Under the pieces are notes generated by a model. That model did not search any database, was not told the origin of the DNA, and saw only the letters and a list, made by a program, of their open reading frames with translations. Below are positions 1 through 9,575 of a stretch of DNA of 64,000 nt, piece after piece. The position numbers and the translations under genes are program-made. Origin of the DNA: JAZKFT01 sp963845495 (lineage in GTDB: Bacteria > Bacteroidota > Bacteroidia > Chitinophagales > Chitinophagaceae); NCBI GenBank assembly GCA_963845495.1, contig CAWJTH010000215.1:1-64000 (forward strand). The letters run 5' to 3'. Each line of letters starts with the position of its first letter. Within the stretch, counting starts at the first letter, position 1.

Positions 1-786
1 ATGACAAAACTTGGCCTTACCACAGGTGTTGAAGGAAAGAAAATTGTGGTGCAAGGTTTAGGCAACGTGGGTTATCATACAGCTTTGTTCTTTCAAAAAG
101 CTGGAGCCAAAATTGTTGGCTTGGCAGAATATGAAGGTGCTATTTGGAACAGTATCAATGGGTTAGATGTTGATGCGGTATTTAACCATCGCAAAGAAAC
201 CGGTTCAATCCTCGATTTTCCCGGTGCCAATAATTTTGAAAAAAGTGGTGATGCATTGGAAATGGAATGTGATATTTTGATTCCTGCCGCATTGGAAAAT
301 GTAATTAACAAAACCAATGCTGAAAATGTAAAAGCTAAAATAATAGGAGAGGCGGCCAACGGTCCGTTATCTCCGGATGCAGATGAGATTTTTACGAGAA
401 AAGGTGTTTTGGTTATACCAGATATGTATTTAAATGCCGGTGGTGTAACGGTTTCTTATTTTGAATGGTTGAAAAACCTCAGTCATGTTCGTTATGGCCG
501 TATGGAAAAGCGTTTTACAGAAAATATGAATACGCATATTTTGTCACAAATGGAAAATCTATCGGGCAAAAAAGTGAGCGATGCCGAACGTAATTTTATC
601 CAACACGGTGCTGACGAAGTGGATTTGGTAAGAAGCGGTTTGGAAGAAACCATGACAACCGCCACCCGTGAAATTATGGAAACCTGGAAAGCAAATCCTG
701 AAATAAAAGATATGCGTACCGCGGCTTTTGTTGTAGCCATTAACAAAGTAGGTACCAGCTATGCTGAATTAGGTATTTTCCCATAA
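1..786 (+). CDS. gdhA: Glutamate/Leu/Phe/Val dehydrogenase, C-terminal part (5' end outside window)
   Basis: NAD(P)-dependent oxidative deamination of glutamate (or a related amino acid) to the 2-oxo acid plus ammonium, in the cytoplasm. The visible 261 residues are the Rossmann dinucleotide-binding half: the G-x-G-N-V-G loop is at residues 19-24, followed by the family segments PAALENVI and EAANGP, then a conserved DMYLNAGGV stretch. Whole enzymes are about 420-470 residues, so the catalytic N-terminal domain lies upstream of the window. The ATG at base 1 is an internal methionine, not the start. Which amino acid is preferred cannot be told from this half; glutamate is the likeliest on family grounds. 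The frame closes with TAA at 784-786. Confidence 0.9.
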   Translation: MTKLGLTTGVEGKKIVVQGLGNVGYHTALFFQKAGAKIVGLAEYEGAIWNSINGLDVDAVFNHRKETGSILDFPGANNFEKSGDALEMECDILIPAALENVINKTNAENVKAKIIGEAANGPLSPDADEIFTRKGVLVIPDMYLNAGGVTVSYFEWLKNLSHVRYGRMEKRFTENMNTHILSQMENLSGKKVSDAERNFIQHGADEVDLVRSGLEETMTTATREIMETWKANPEIKDMRTAAFVVAINKVGTSYAELGIFP

Positions 787-940
787 AACATTGGATAGCA
801 GATGGCGGTTTGATAGATGACAAATTCAAATAACAAGCTGATTGTGTCTTCTTTTATCGCCACCTGCCATTTACCAACCGCCATCATTTTTTAAAAGCTA
901 TCATTTTAATATGGTAGCTTTTTTGTAACATATTTACCCG

Positions 941-948
941 TACCTTTG
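941..948 (+). promoter_or_regulatory. Putative Bacteroidota -7 box upstream of fusA
   Basis: TACCTTTG fits the TAnnTTTG -7 consensus of Bacteroidota sigma-A promoters exactly. It would start transcription near 955 and give a leader of about 60 bases before the fusA ATG. The nearest TTTG upstream (922-925) is only 15 bases away instead of the usual 19 or so, so the -33 element is weak. Confidence 0.5.
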
Positions 949-1016
949 CCGCCTTAAAAACAGGTTTAGGAATATTTTATTCAAATTAAACTTCTAATTT
1001 ACAATTTAGAAACATC

Positions 1017-3170
1017 ATGGCTGACCTTAAATTTCAAAGAAACATCGGTATTGCTGCGCACATTGATGCCGGCAAAACTACGACCACAGAACGCATCCTG
1101 TATTACACAGGCGTAAACCACAAGATTGGAGAGGTGCACGAAGGTGCGGCCACCATGGACTGGATGGCGCAAGAACAAGAACGTGGTATCACCATTACTT
1201 CTGCCGCTACCACCTGCTTTTGGAATTTTCCAACAGTACAAGGTAAGATTGATAGCAATAGTAAAAAGTATAAATTCAACATTATCGACACGCCAGGCCA
1301 CGTGGATTTTACTGTTGAAGTAGAACGTAGCATGCGTGTATTGGATGGTTTAATCGCATTGTTCAGTGCTGTTGACGGTGTAGAACCACAGTCTGAAACA
1401 GTTTGGCGTCAAGCTAATAAATATAAAGTTCCTCGTATTGGTTTTGTAAATAAAATGGACCGTAGTGGTGCTGACTTCTTAATGGTAGTTAAGCAAGTAC
1501 GTGATATGTTAGGTGCAAATGCGGTTCCATTGCAATTGCCAATTGGTGCTGAAGACGACTTTCTTGGTGTAGTTGATTTAATCACCAACAAAGGGATTCA
1601 ATGGGATGCTGATACAATGGGTATGACTTTTAAAGAAGTGCCTATTCCGGCTGATATGGTGGAAGAAGTAGCCGAATGGCGTGCTAAATTGATTGAAGCT
1701 GTTGCTGAATATGACGATAGTTTGTTGGAAAAATTCTTCGAAGATCCTAATAGCATCAGCGAAAATGAAATTCATGAAGCTATCCGCAAGGCTACTATCG
1801 ATATGAGCATTGTGCCGATGATGTGCGGATCTGCTTTCAAAAATAAAGGTGTACAAACTGCGTTGGATGCGGTATGCCGTTACCTACCTAGTCCTTTGGA
1901 TGTGGATGGTATCGAAGGTATCAATCCAGATAATGGTGAAGCAATCACTCGCCAACCGAGTGCAAAAGAACCATTTGCAGCTTTGGCTTTCAAAATTATG
2001 ACCGATCCGTTTGTAGGCCGTTTGGCGTTCTTCCGGGTTTATTCAGGTCGTTTGGATTCTGGTTCTTACGTGTTGAACGTGCGTACCGGTAAAAACGAAC
2101 GTATTAGCCGCGTATTGCAAATGCATGCTAACAAACAAAACCCGATCGATTTTATCGAAGCAGGTGATATTGGTGCAGCAGTTGGTTTTAAAGATATCAA
2201 AACGGGTGATACATTGTGTGATGAAAAACATCCGATCACGCTTGAATCAATGACTTTCCCAGAACCGGTTATCTCTATCGCAGTTGAGCCAAAAACTCAG
2301 GCTGATGTTGATAAAATGGGTATGGCGATTGCCAAATTGGTAGAAGAAGATCCAACCTTGCGTGTGCGTACTGATGAAGAAACTGGCCAAACAATTCTTT
2401 CAGGAATGGGCGAATTGCACTTGGAAATCATCGTTGACCGTATGAAACGTGAGTTTAAGGTTGAAATTAACCAAGGTGCGCCACAGGTTGCTTACAAAGA
2501 AGCATTTAGCAAAACAATCGAACACCGCGAAGTGTTGAAAAAACAAACCGGTGGTCGCGGTAAATTTGCCGATATCCAATTTGAAATTGGACCTGCCGAC
2601 GAAGAATGGTTGAAAGAAAATCCTGATAAGAGTTTCCAATTTATCAATGATATTTTTGGTGGTTCTATTCCACGCGAATTTGTTGCGCCTATTCAAAAAG
2701 GTTTTGAAACAAGCATGGGGACTGGCGTATTAGCCGCTTATCCTTTGGTAAGCATGAAAGTTCGCGTGTTCGACGGCAGCTTCCACCAAGTGGATAGTGA
2801 CGGTATGAGCTTTGAACTTTGCGCAAAACAAGGTTTCCGTGAAGCTGGCCGTAAAGCAAAACCAGTTTTGTTGGAACCAATTATGAAAGTGGAAGTTATC
2901 ACTCCCGACCAATACATGGGTGATGTAACAGGTGACTTGAACCGTCGTCGTGGTATGTTGGAAGGTATGGATACCCGTAACAACGCACAGGTTATTAAAG
3001 CCAAAGTGCCATTGAGCGAAATGTTTGGTTATGTAACCCAATTGCGTTCATTAAGCAGCGGCCGTGCTACTAGCACCATGGAATTTAGCCACTATAACCC
3101 AGCACCAACCAATATTGCTGAGGAAGTAATAGCTAAACAAAAAGGCAAAATCAAAGCTATAGAAGATTAA
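1017..3170 (+). CDS. fusA: Translation elongation factor G
   Basis: Ribosomal translocase GTPase that moves tRNA and mRNA after peptide bond formation and, with RRF, recycles ribosomes. At 717 residues it is slightly longer than the usual 690-705. The P-loop AHIDAGKTT lies at residues 14-22, the RGITI switch-I segment at 56-60, DTPGHVDF (G3) at 91-98 and NKMD (G4) near 145. Domains II to V follow in the normal order, with the conserved MGELHLEI segment. The ATG gives the standard N-terminus. The gene stands alone rather than in the str operon (no rpsL or rpsG neighbours), and a hairpin terminator follows. Bacteroidota can carry more than one EF-G; this copy has all its GTPase motifs and looks functional. 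Confidence 0.97.
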   Translation: MADLKFQRNIGIAAHIDAGKTTTTERILYYTGVNHKIGEVHEGAATMDWMAQEQERGITITSAATTCFWNFPTVQGKIDSNSKKYKFNIIDTPGHVDFTVEVERSMRVLDGLIALFSAVDGVEPQSETVWRQANKYKVPRIGFVNKMDRSGADFLMVVKQVRDMLGANAVPLQLPIGAEDDFLGVVDLITNKGIQWDADTMGMTFKEVPIPADMVEEVAEWRAKLIEAVAEYDDSLLEKFFEDPNSISENEIHEAIRKATIDMSIVPMMCGSAFKNKGVQTALDAVCRYLPSPLDVDGIEGINPDNGEAITRQPSAKEPFAALAFKIMTDPFVGRLAFFRVYSGRLDSGSYVLNVRTGKNERISRVLQMHANKQNPIDFIEAGDIGAAVGFKDIKTGDTLCDEKHPITLESMTFPEPVISIAVEPKTQADVDKMGMAIAKLVEEDPTLRVRTDEETGQTILSGMGELHLEIIVDRMKREFKVEINQGAPQVAYKEAFSKTIEHREVLKKQTGGRGKFADIQFEIGPADEEWLKENPDKSFQFINDIFGGSIPREFVAPIQKGFETSMGTGVLAAYPLVSMKVRVFDGSFHQVDSDGMSFELCAKQGFREAGRKAKPVLLEPIMKVEVITPDQYMGDVTGDLNRRRGMLEGMDTRNNAQVIKAKVPLSEMFGYVTQLRSLSSGRATSTMEFSHYNPAPTNIAEEVIAKQKGKIKAIED

Positions 3171-3193
3171 TTCTTTGTAGTTTTATAATAAAC

Positions 3194-3228
3194 AAAAAAC
3201 CACCGACTGGAAAGTTGGTGGTTTTTTT
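3194..3228 (+). terminator. Hairpin terminator after fusA
   Basis: Stem of 10 pairs (3199-3208 with 3213-3222, one G-T wobble) around a GGAA loop, followed by seven T. The A-run on the left lets it also work for the convergent lipoprotein gene. Confidence 0.85.
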
Positions 3229-3410
3229 ATTGGGTTATCCTATTTGAAAATAGAAAATAACTTTTTAAAATGGTATGCGATAATGTAGTCCCAGTGGATG
3301 AAACCGTATTCAAATCTTCTACCAGCCTATATTTTTAGAAAAGAAATAGTTAGAACTGTTAGTCTCATAATAACTACCTAATCTTAATCCAAATCTATCC
3401 CGATGGTAGT

Positions 3411-4586
3411 TTATTGGATTGGCACATCAAATGTTCCCGAAGTGATGCTTGTGGTGCTACTGCCACTTCCACCGTTGCTTCTTACCGTTCCGGTAAAAGT
3501 GCCTTTTACATTAGTGGCTGTGATGCTGGTAATGTTTATGGTACATGGGTCAACCGATAAAGTTGATGTGTTAAACCCACTACTCCATTTACCACCACTA
3601 TTGTCACTATAATACAATTCACCGAAATTTTTTGCACCACTGCTATTAAAGGAATATGAACCAGTTCCAACGACAGAACCATCTGTGTACATTGCGGTTA
3701 AATCAATTTGCTCAGCCATGCTACTAGTGGTATATCCCATTACATCCAAATTGCTTGATGTTAACAGTTTACCATAAGCGAAATTATTGAAGGTTTTTGT
3801 AATTCCCGCAATGGTACAGGTGATTTTTCCGGTTCCCGTATTAACAGCAGCGTCTATAGTTACATTAAAAGTACAACCCGATGTGCCAGCGGTAAAACCA
3901 TCAGTTCCAGCAGCAGTTGGTGTTCCATTTCCTGTTAAAACTACAGATTGTGTCCCCAAAGTTGTAAATGTTCCAGCGCCAGAAAAGCTATATCCATTTG
4001 TAGTAGTTGTTGTAATATTATAACTGCCTAAAACTGTTACACTTACCTGGATGGTCGCTGTATTGCTGCTTGTTAGGGCGGTACCTGCATTATAGGTTCC
4101 ACTAACTGTGCTTCCTGTACAACTGCTTCCAGCTCCGGCAATTGTATATGTTGCCGGTGGCCCAGGTGCCACAACCGGCACTGAAAAACTGCAACTCGTT
4201 GTTCCAACTGTAACCGAAACTGTACTTGTCGCTACTGCTGTTGGTGTTCCACTTCCCGTTAAAGTTATTGCTTGCAATCCTGTAGCTGTAAAAGCTCCAG
4301 ATGCTGTAAATGTCATTCCATTTACGGCTGTGGTTGAAATAGCATAGGTGCCAACAGTCGTAACTGTAACATTGATGGTCACCGTATTTATAGCACCCAA
4401 AGCCACACCACTCGTATAAGTGCCATTCACAATTGCTCCGGTGCAGCTATTTCCAGCACCTCCCAAAGTATAAACTGAAGTGCCGCTGGATGTGCCGCTT
4501 GTTGTAGCTGGCGCTTCAAAACTGCTTTCTTTTTGGCATGCCACGAAAAGAAAGGCCAATGGCAAAAGCCATAATAATTTTCTCAT
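3411..4586 (-). CDS. Lipoprotein with two tandem Ig-like repeats
   Basis: Predicted exported lipoprotein of 391 residues, function unknown. The N-terminus is a short signal peptide ending in a lipobox, with the acylated Cys at residue 17, followed by QKE. Two repeats of about 100 residues (roughly 38-138 and 147-245) share the pattern Y-T-x-x-G-A-G-x-S-C-T-G near their start and V-x-L-T-G-x-G-T-P-T-A near their end. They are Thr/Ser/Gly-rich and look like beta-sandwich surface modules. The last 140 residues form a different domain resembling the small DUF6252-type domains seen at the C-terminus of Bacteroidota lipoproteins. The gene lies downstream of gcvP on the same strand but is separated from it by a terminator. 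Confidence 0.75.
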   Translation of the reverse strand: MRKLLWLLPLAFLFVACQKESSFEAPATTSGTSSGTSVYTLGGAGNSCTGAIVNGTYTSGVALGAINTVTINVTVTTVGTYAISTTAVNGMTFTASGAFTATGLQAITLTGSGTPTAVATSTVSVTVGTTSCSFSVPVVAPGPPATYTIAGAGSSCTGSTVSGTYNAGTALTSSNTATIQVSVTVLGSYNITTTTTNGYSFSGAGTFTTLGTQSVVLTGNGTPTAAGTDGFTAGTSGCTFNVTIDAAVNTGTGKITCTIAGITKTFNNFAYGKLLTSSNLDVMGYTTSSMAEQIDLTAMYTDGSVVGTGSYSFNSSGAKNFGELYYSDNSGGKWSSGFNTSTLSVDPCTINITSITATNVKGTFTGTVRSNGGSGSSTTSITSGTFDVPIQ

Positions 4587-4608
4587 TTGTTTTTAGTTTG
4601 TGTTTAAA

Positions 4609-4661
4609 TAAAAAATCCCAATACTCGAAATGACCATTTGGCCACTTAGAATATTGGGATT
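4609..4661 (-). terminator. Hairpin terminator after gcvP
   Basis: Perfect 10-bp inverted repeat (4614-4623 with 4652-4661) around a 28-base loop. On the minus strand five or more T follow immediately. It lies between the gcvP stop and the lipoprotein start, so the two are probably separate transcripts. Confidence 0.65.
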
Positions 4662-4711
4662 GTGCAAAGAAAGGCAAAAACTACTAATATTAACGCTTAC
4701 CTTAATACATT

Positions 4712-7624
4712 TTATGCGCCTACTGGTTCTTCCACATAACTTTCAATCGGTTCGCAGGTACAAACTAAGTTCCTGTCACCATACGTATTATTTACCCTTG
4801 CTACCGAAGGCCAAAATTTGTTGGCGCGGACATAAGGCAACGGAAACGCCGCTGTTTCGCGACTGTATGGTTTAGTCCATTCTTCTGCCGTTACAACCGC
4901 TAATGTATGGGGCGCATTTTTCAGAGGATTGTTTGTTTTATCAGATTTACCTTCTTCAATTGCTTTTATTTCTTCGTGTATGGCAATCAAAGCATCACAA
5001 AAACGGTCAAGCTCTGCTTTGTCTTCGCTTTCGGTTGGTTCGATCATGATAGTACCGGGAACAGGAAAACTCATGGTTGGCGCATGAAACCCATAATCAA
5101 TCAAACGCTTTGCCACATCTTCTGCCTCAACGCCACAGCTTGCTTTAAACGGACGTAAGTCAACAATAAATTCGTGGGCACAAGTGCCATTTTTGCCAGT
5201 GTACAAAATCGGATAATGTTTTTCCAACCTTACTTTCATGTAGTTGGCATTTAAAATAGCCCACTTTGTTGCATCGGTTACACCCGTTCCGCCAAGCATT
5301 TTTATATATGCATAACTAATCAATAGGATGGAAGCCGAGCCGAATTTTGCAGCCGAAACAGCATCATAATTTAAAAAAGGAGAATGCCTATTTTGGCGAA
5401 TGATTGAATTGGCATCACTACTTACATGTCCCGGTAAATAAGGTGCCAACTTTTCGTTTACACAAATAGGACCCATGCCGGGGCCACCGCCGCCATGCGG
5501 TATAGCAAATGTTTTATGTAAATTTAAATGGCAAACATCAGCACCAATAAAACCAGGGCTCGTTAAACCAACCTGTGCATTCATGTTGGCTCCGTCCATA
5601 TAAACCAAGCCGCCGTTTGCATGTATTAATTCACATATCTCTTTGATGCTTTCCTCAAAAACACCATGCGTACTTGGATAAGTGACCATCAATCCCGCCA
5701 AATTATCTTTATATTGTTCGGCACGGGCTTTTAAATCAGCTACATCTATATTTCCGGCTTCATCACATTTTGTTACCACCACTTTCATTCCAGCCATAAC
5801 AGCGCTTGCAGGATTTGTGCCGTGCGCAGAAATTGGGATTAACATAATATTTCGATGGCCATTTCCTTGCGCTTCATGATAACCATGGATGGCTAATAAT
5901 CCCGCATACTCACCTTGTGCGCCGCTGTTGGGTTGCAAACTTGTTGCGGCAAAACCAGTAATTGTAGCCAGCCAGCTTTCTAATTCATCAATTATATCTG
6001 CATAACCTTCCCATTGGCCGGTTGGCGCAAAAGGATGAAGTCCGCCAAATTCTGGCCAGCTAACAGGAATTAACTCTGAAGCAGCGTTTAACTTCATGGT
6101 ACAACTTCCTAAACTAATCATTGAAGTATTTAATGCCAAATCTTTATTTTCCAATGATTTAAGGTATCGCATCATTAGTGTTTCAGAATGATGTGTATTA
6201 AAAACTGGATGTGTTAAAAAATCTGAAGTTCTGGTTAGTCCTGTTGGGATTTTAGTCAAAATTTCTTGGCTAAAAACAATGGAAGCATTTTTTTCGGTTA
6301 AGCTTTCAAATGCATGCAATAACGTTTTTACATCAGCTTGTGTTGTCGTTTCATCTAACGAAATACTAATGCTACCATCTTCGTGATAGCCAAGGTTTAC
6401 ATGAAATTCTTCCGTAAAACGTTTTACCTTAACCCTATCTAGCCCAGTAAACGTTAAGGTATCGAAATAATTTTCATTGATTTGTTGCAAACCTAATTTT
6501 TGCAAAGCCGCATCAAGTGAATTAGTTAGCAAATGTGTACGCAGTGCAATATTTTTTAAACCCTCCTTGCCATGATAAACGGCATACATGGCTGCCATAT
6601 TTGCTAGCAAAGCTTGGGCTGTACAAATATTGGAAGTTGCTTTTTCGCGTTTTATGTGCTGCTCCCTTGTTTGCAACGCCATGCGCAAGGCACGGTTTCC
6701 TTGTGCGTCGATACTAACGCCAATTAAACGGCCTGGTATATTGCGCTTAAACTCATCTTTAGTGGAAAAAAATGCAGCATGTGGGCCACCAAATCCCATT
6801 GGAACGCCAAAACGTTGCGAGTTGCCCAAAGCAACATCCGCACCCAATTCTCCAGGAGGAACCAATAATGTTAGTGCCAATAAATCGGTTGCCATAGCTA
6901 CGTGACCACCAATTTCGTGAACATGCTCAATAAAACTACGATAATCATTTACAGCGCCTTTACTATTTGGGTATTGTAAAATCGCCCCAAAAAAGGTGTC
7001 ATCCAATTTAGTTGTGGCATAATCACCAATTACCAGTTCAATGCCAATTGGCTTTGCACGGGTAGCAAGTAAGTCTTTTGTTTGTGCAAAAATGTTTTCA
7101 TCAACAAAAAATTGATGATGGGTGATATGATTGGCTTTATTTTTTTGGTTGAAAAACATTGTCATTGCTTCAGCTGCGGCCGTTCCTTCATCCAATAACG
7201 AGGCGTTGGCAATTGGCAAACCGGTAAGGTCTGCAACCATTGTTTGATAATTAAGCAAACTTTCCAAACGGCCTTGTGCAATTTCTGCCTGATATGGCGT
7301 GTATTGCGTGTACCAACCTGGGTTTTCAAAAACGTTACGGAGAATAACGCTTGGCGTTATGGTGCCGTAATAACCTTGACCGATATAACTTTTAAACACT
7401 TTGTTTTTTGCAGCAGTTTTTTTCAAGTCGGCCAAATATTGGTATTCGCTTACTGCGCCGGGCAAATCCAAAGGCTGTTGGCGAATACTTGCCGGAACTG
7501 TTTTGTCGATCAATTCATCAACATTCGCAACGCCAATAGCTTGCAACATTTCCAAAGTTTCTGTATCGTTTGGTCCAATGTGTCTTCCCCTAAATTCATT
7601 TTCCTGCTGTTCAAAAAGGTTCAT
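4712..7624 (-). CDS. gcvP: Glycine dehydrogenase (decarboxylating), P-protein of the glycine cleavage system
   Basis: PLP enzyme that decarboxylates glycine and passes the aminomethyl group to the lipoyl arm of GcvH, feeding one-carbon units into tetrahydrofolate. This is the single-chain (fused alpha-beta) form: 970 residues, close to the usual 950-960. The N-terminal half starts with RHIGPN and contains the MGFGGPHAA segment. The C-terminal half carries the PLP lysine in NLHKTF at about K704, followed by the glycine-rich GGGGPG stretch. No other gcv gene is in the window, so the system is dispersed. The ATG at 7624 gives a normal N-terminus. Confidence 0.97.
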   Translation of the reverse strand: MNLFEQQENEFRGRHIGPNDTETLEMLQAIGVANVDELIDKTVPASIRQQPLDLPGAVSEYQYLADLKKTAAKNKVFKSYIGQGYYGTITPSVILRNVFENPGWYTQYTPYQAEIAQGRLESLLNYQTMVADLTGLPIANASLLDEGTAAAEAMTMFFNQKNKANHITHHQFFVDENIFAQTKDLLATRAKPIGIELVIGDYATTKLDDTFFGAILQYPNSKGAVNDYRSFIEHVHEIGGHVAMATDLLALTLLVPPGELGADVALGNSQRFGVPMGFGGPHAAFFSTKDEFKRNIPGRLIGVSIDAQGNRALRMALQTREQHIKREKATSNICTAQALLANMAAMYAVYHGKEGLKNIALRTHLLTNSLDAALQKLGLQQINENYFDTLTFTGLDRVKVKRFTEEFHVNLGYHEDGSISISLDETTTQADVKTLLHAFESLTEKNASIVFSQEILTKIPTGLTRTSDFLTHPVFNTHHSETLMMRYLKSLENKDLALNTSMISLGSCTMKLNAASELIPVSWPEFGGLHPFAPTGQWEGYADIIDELESWLATITGFAATSLQPNSGAQGEYAGLLAIHGYHEAQGNGHRNIMLIPISAHGTNPASAVMAGMKVVVTKCDEAGNIDVADLKARAEQYKDNLAGLMVTYPSTHGVFEESIKEICELIHANGGLVYMDGANMNAQVGLTSPGFIGADVCHLNLHKTFAIPHGGGGPGMGPICVNEKLAPYLPGHVSSDANSIIRQNRHSPFLNYDAVSAAKFGSASILLISYAYIKMLGGTGVTDATKWAILNANYMKVRLEKHYPILYTGKNGTCAHEFIVDLRPFKASCGVEAEDVAKRLIDYGFHAPTMSFPVPGTIMIEPTESEDKAELDRFCDALIAIHEEIKAIEEGKSDKTNNPLKNAPHTLAVVTAEEWTKPYSRETAAFPLPYVRANKFWPSVARVNNTYGDRNLVCTCEPIESYVEEPVGA

Positions 7625-7655
7625 ACTTTATAACTTAATTTATAATTTTAATTCA

Positions 7656-7754
7656 AAATAGTAATTAGGTAATTAAACAAATAAGTGATTTAAGCAATAT
7701 GCGGCTTAACTTCGCATGTAATTACCTATTTACTCATTTGCCCAATTACTATTT
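7656..7754. repeat. Imperfect inverted repeat of AGTAATT-type words upstream of gcvP
   Basis: The 11-base arm AAATAGTAATT (7656-7666) pairs with 7744-7754. Inside it AGGTAATTA pairs with TAATTACCT near 7719-7727. The same vocabulary builds the perfect 22-bp hairpin at 44543-44601, so the two sites belong to one word family. The 215-base gap between gcvP and the next gene holds nothing else except a possible gcvP -7 box. Confidence 0.6.
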
Positions 7755-7766
7755 ATAAAAGTTGTG

Positions 7767-7774
7767 CAAATTTA
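7767..7774 (-). promoter_or_regulatory. Putative -7 box for gcvP
   Basis: On the minus strand this reads TAAATTTG, an exact TAnnTTTG match about 140 bases before the gcvP start. The transcript leader would contain the inverted repeat at 7656-7754. No convincing -33 TTTG was seen. Confidence 0.35.
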
Positions 7775-7839
7775 CGATTGAAATTTCTCATAGCCTATTT
7801 GTTTGGTAACTTGCAGCCTTATTTTAATATCTATTCAAC

Positions 7840-8316
7840 ATGGCGGAAGATTTATTGATAAACTGGGAAAAGAAATCAGCCGAGCACCAAAAATTATATA
7901 GGAATTTTCTACAAAGGGTAGACAAAAACAAAACCTTGAAACGTTTGCCAGCCTTACATGAGGAAGCATTTGAACGTATCAATTGCTTGGATTGTGGCCG
8001 TTGTTGCAAAAATCATTCACCACGCTTTAAAACGCCCGACATTAAACGGATTTCTAAATACTTAGGCATGAAAGAATCGGTTTTTATTGAGACCTATTTA
8101 AGGATCGATTCCGACGGGGATTATGTCAACAAAAAATCACCTTGCCAGTTTTTGAACGAAGATAACACCTGCCAAATTTATGATGAGCGCCCAAGCGATT
8201 GTGCCCGTTATCCATATACCGATGAAGATGTTTTAATAAAACGGCCAGCCCTAACCTTAAAAAATACCGAGGTTTGCCCAATTACATACTTTGTAATGGA
8301 GCATTTAATAAAGTAA
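7840..8316 (+). CDS. YkgJ-family cysteine-cluster protein
   Basis: Small cytoplasmic protein (158 residues) of the UPF0153/YkgJ family, thought to bind zinc or iron through clustered cysteines; its biological role is unknown. The first cluster is C-x-x-C-G-x-C-C near residues 50-56 (CLDCGRCC). The second is C-Q-F-L...C-x-I-Y-x-x-R-P-x-x-C-x-x-Y-P near residues 107-130, and a final Cys sits in EVCPIT. This spacing is diagnostic of the family. The gene stands alone, divergent from gcvP. Confidence 0.88.
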   Translation: MAEDLLINWEKKSAEHQKLYRNFLQRVDKNKTLKRLPALHEEAFERINCLDCGRCCKNHSPRFKTPDIKRISKYLGMKESVFIETYLRIDSDGDYVNKKSPCQFLNEDNTCQIYDERPSDCARYPYTDEDVLIKRPALTLKNTEVCPITYFVMEHLIK

Positions 8317-8404
8317 TGGGACGGCTGATTAAACATTTTTTAATTTTAACCGTCCGACGCTGCAATTGGTCAGTTTATTCTAATATTATTTAACACCAAC
8401 CTAA

Positions 8405-9391
8405 TTGAAAATATTAAAACTATCGACAAGTTTTGCCCTTGTTGCAATTGTTAATTGCGGTTTTGCTCAACGAATGGAATTGAACGAAGGTAGTATTGCG
8501 GTAAACTATACTTTATTGCCAACGCAAGCTTTTAAGGACACCACTGGAAATTTACAATCACATGCAATTGGTGGTAGCATTAGTATTCCATTATTTGGGA
8601 ATAGAAGTAACAAATCATCAAAACAGCAAGGTTCAGGTTTTTATCAAACTTCGCTGCATACTAGTTTTGAGTCTTCCGAACAAACCATTGGTTTTATAAA
8701 AAACGAAACTCAGCGTACCTTTTATAATGGCGCTGTGGGTATAAACGGCTTTTTCTTCAATGGCAAAAAGGATTTTTTTCTTGTAGATGCCGCTATGGGC
8801 ATAGCCAGTGACAGAGCATCAACGCAAAGCAACGACTTACGCTATCGTTTTTCCGGTTCTTTTATTGTGAACCATATCCAAAATCCTACGTTAACCTATC
8901 AATATGGTATTGTGCTTACTTATGCTTATGGAAGGCCGTTACCATTACCTGTTTTGGGTATCCGGAAAAAGCTTTCTGATACTTGGACGCTTTCTGCTGT
9001 GCTTCCAGTATCTGTTCAGGTTAGTGGCAGATTGAATAAAAAAATGAGGTTGTCATTGTCATTAAGGCCAGAAGGCAATCGTTTCCAATTCCAAAACCAA
9101 AACGATTTTACTTCAACTGAATCCGTACTTTATATGCAGTTAAGGCAGTTTCAATTAGGCGCATCTTATACTTATCGATTTGCAAAATCATTTAGCGTGG
9201 GTGCCGAAGCAGGTTTGCTTTTTGGTGGTAAATTGAAGTTTACCGACCCGCAAAACACAAAAACTATTTTATACCAAACCGGTGTAAACGCAGGAAGCAG
9301 GTTGCGGTTTTCGTTACGTTATCATTTACCGAATAAGAAAACCAAAGATCGTAATATGGATATGGACGGAGAAATGTTTAGGATGAATTAA
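8405..9391 (+). CDS. Predicted outer-membrane beta-barrel protein, unknown function
   Basis: 328 residues. The signal peptide is LVAIVNCGFAQ-like, with cleavage after about residue 21. The remainder is rich in alternating aromatic and polar residues with many Q, S, T and Y, typical of Bacteroidota outer-membrane barrels. The start is TTG at 8405, chosen because the signal peptide begins directly there and no ATG precedes it. The C-terminus (GEMFRMN) lacks the usual terminal aromatic, so the barrel assignment rests on composition only. I do not recognise the family. Confidence 0.6.
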   Translation: MKILKLSTSFALVAIVNCGFAQRMELNEGSIAVNYTLLPTQAFKDTTGNLQSHAIGGSISIPLFGNRSNKSSKQQGSGFYQTSLHTSFESSEQTIGFIKNETQRTFYNGAVGINGFFFNGKKDFFLVDAAMGIASDRASTQSNDLRYRFSGSFIVNHIQNPTLTYQYGIVLTYAYGRPLPLPVLGIRKKLSDTWTLSAVLPVSVQVSGRLNKKMRLSLSLRPEGNRFQFQNQNDFTSTESVLYMQLRQFQLGASYTYRFAKSFSVGAEAGLLFGGKLKFTDPQNTKTILYQTGVNAGSRLRFSLRYHLPNKKTKDRNMDMDGEMFRMN

Positions 9392-9401
9392 ATGCTTACT
9401 T

Positions 9402-9575
9402 TAACGTGAGTTTGGGATAAGCGCACAAGTGTCGGAAACTTTTTAACTAGAAAGATATCTCTGCGTGATAAAATACTCTTGGCAATAAAAAATACTTCAC
9501 TATCAACAGGCAAATACAAAATAGATCAATTTAATGTCAATTGTTTATGAATATTCTTATCCCAAACTCAAGTTA
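9402..9575. repeat. Inverted repeat filling a convergent gap
   Basis: Two 20-base arms (9402-9421 and 9556-9575) match with one mismatch, around a 134-base unstructured middle. The right arm includes the stop codon of the fatty acid hydroxylase gene. It is likely to act as a bidirectional terminator or be a mobile palindromic element. Confidence 0.75.

Noticed and set aside
3403..4347. Val/Pro-rich plus-strand frames antisense to the lipoprotein
   Set aside because: They mirror the Thr/Gly-rich repeats of the real gene on the other strand.
7244..7661. Plus-strand frames antisense to gcvP
   Set aside because: Shadow frames of a strongly coding gene; no family features.
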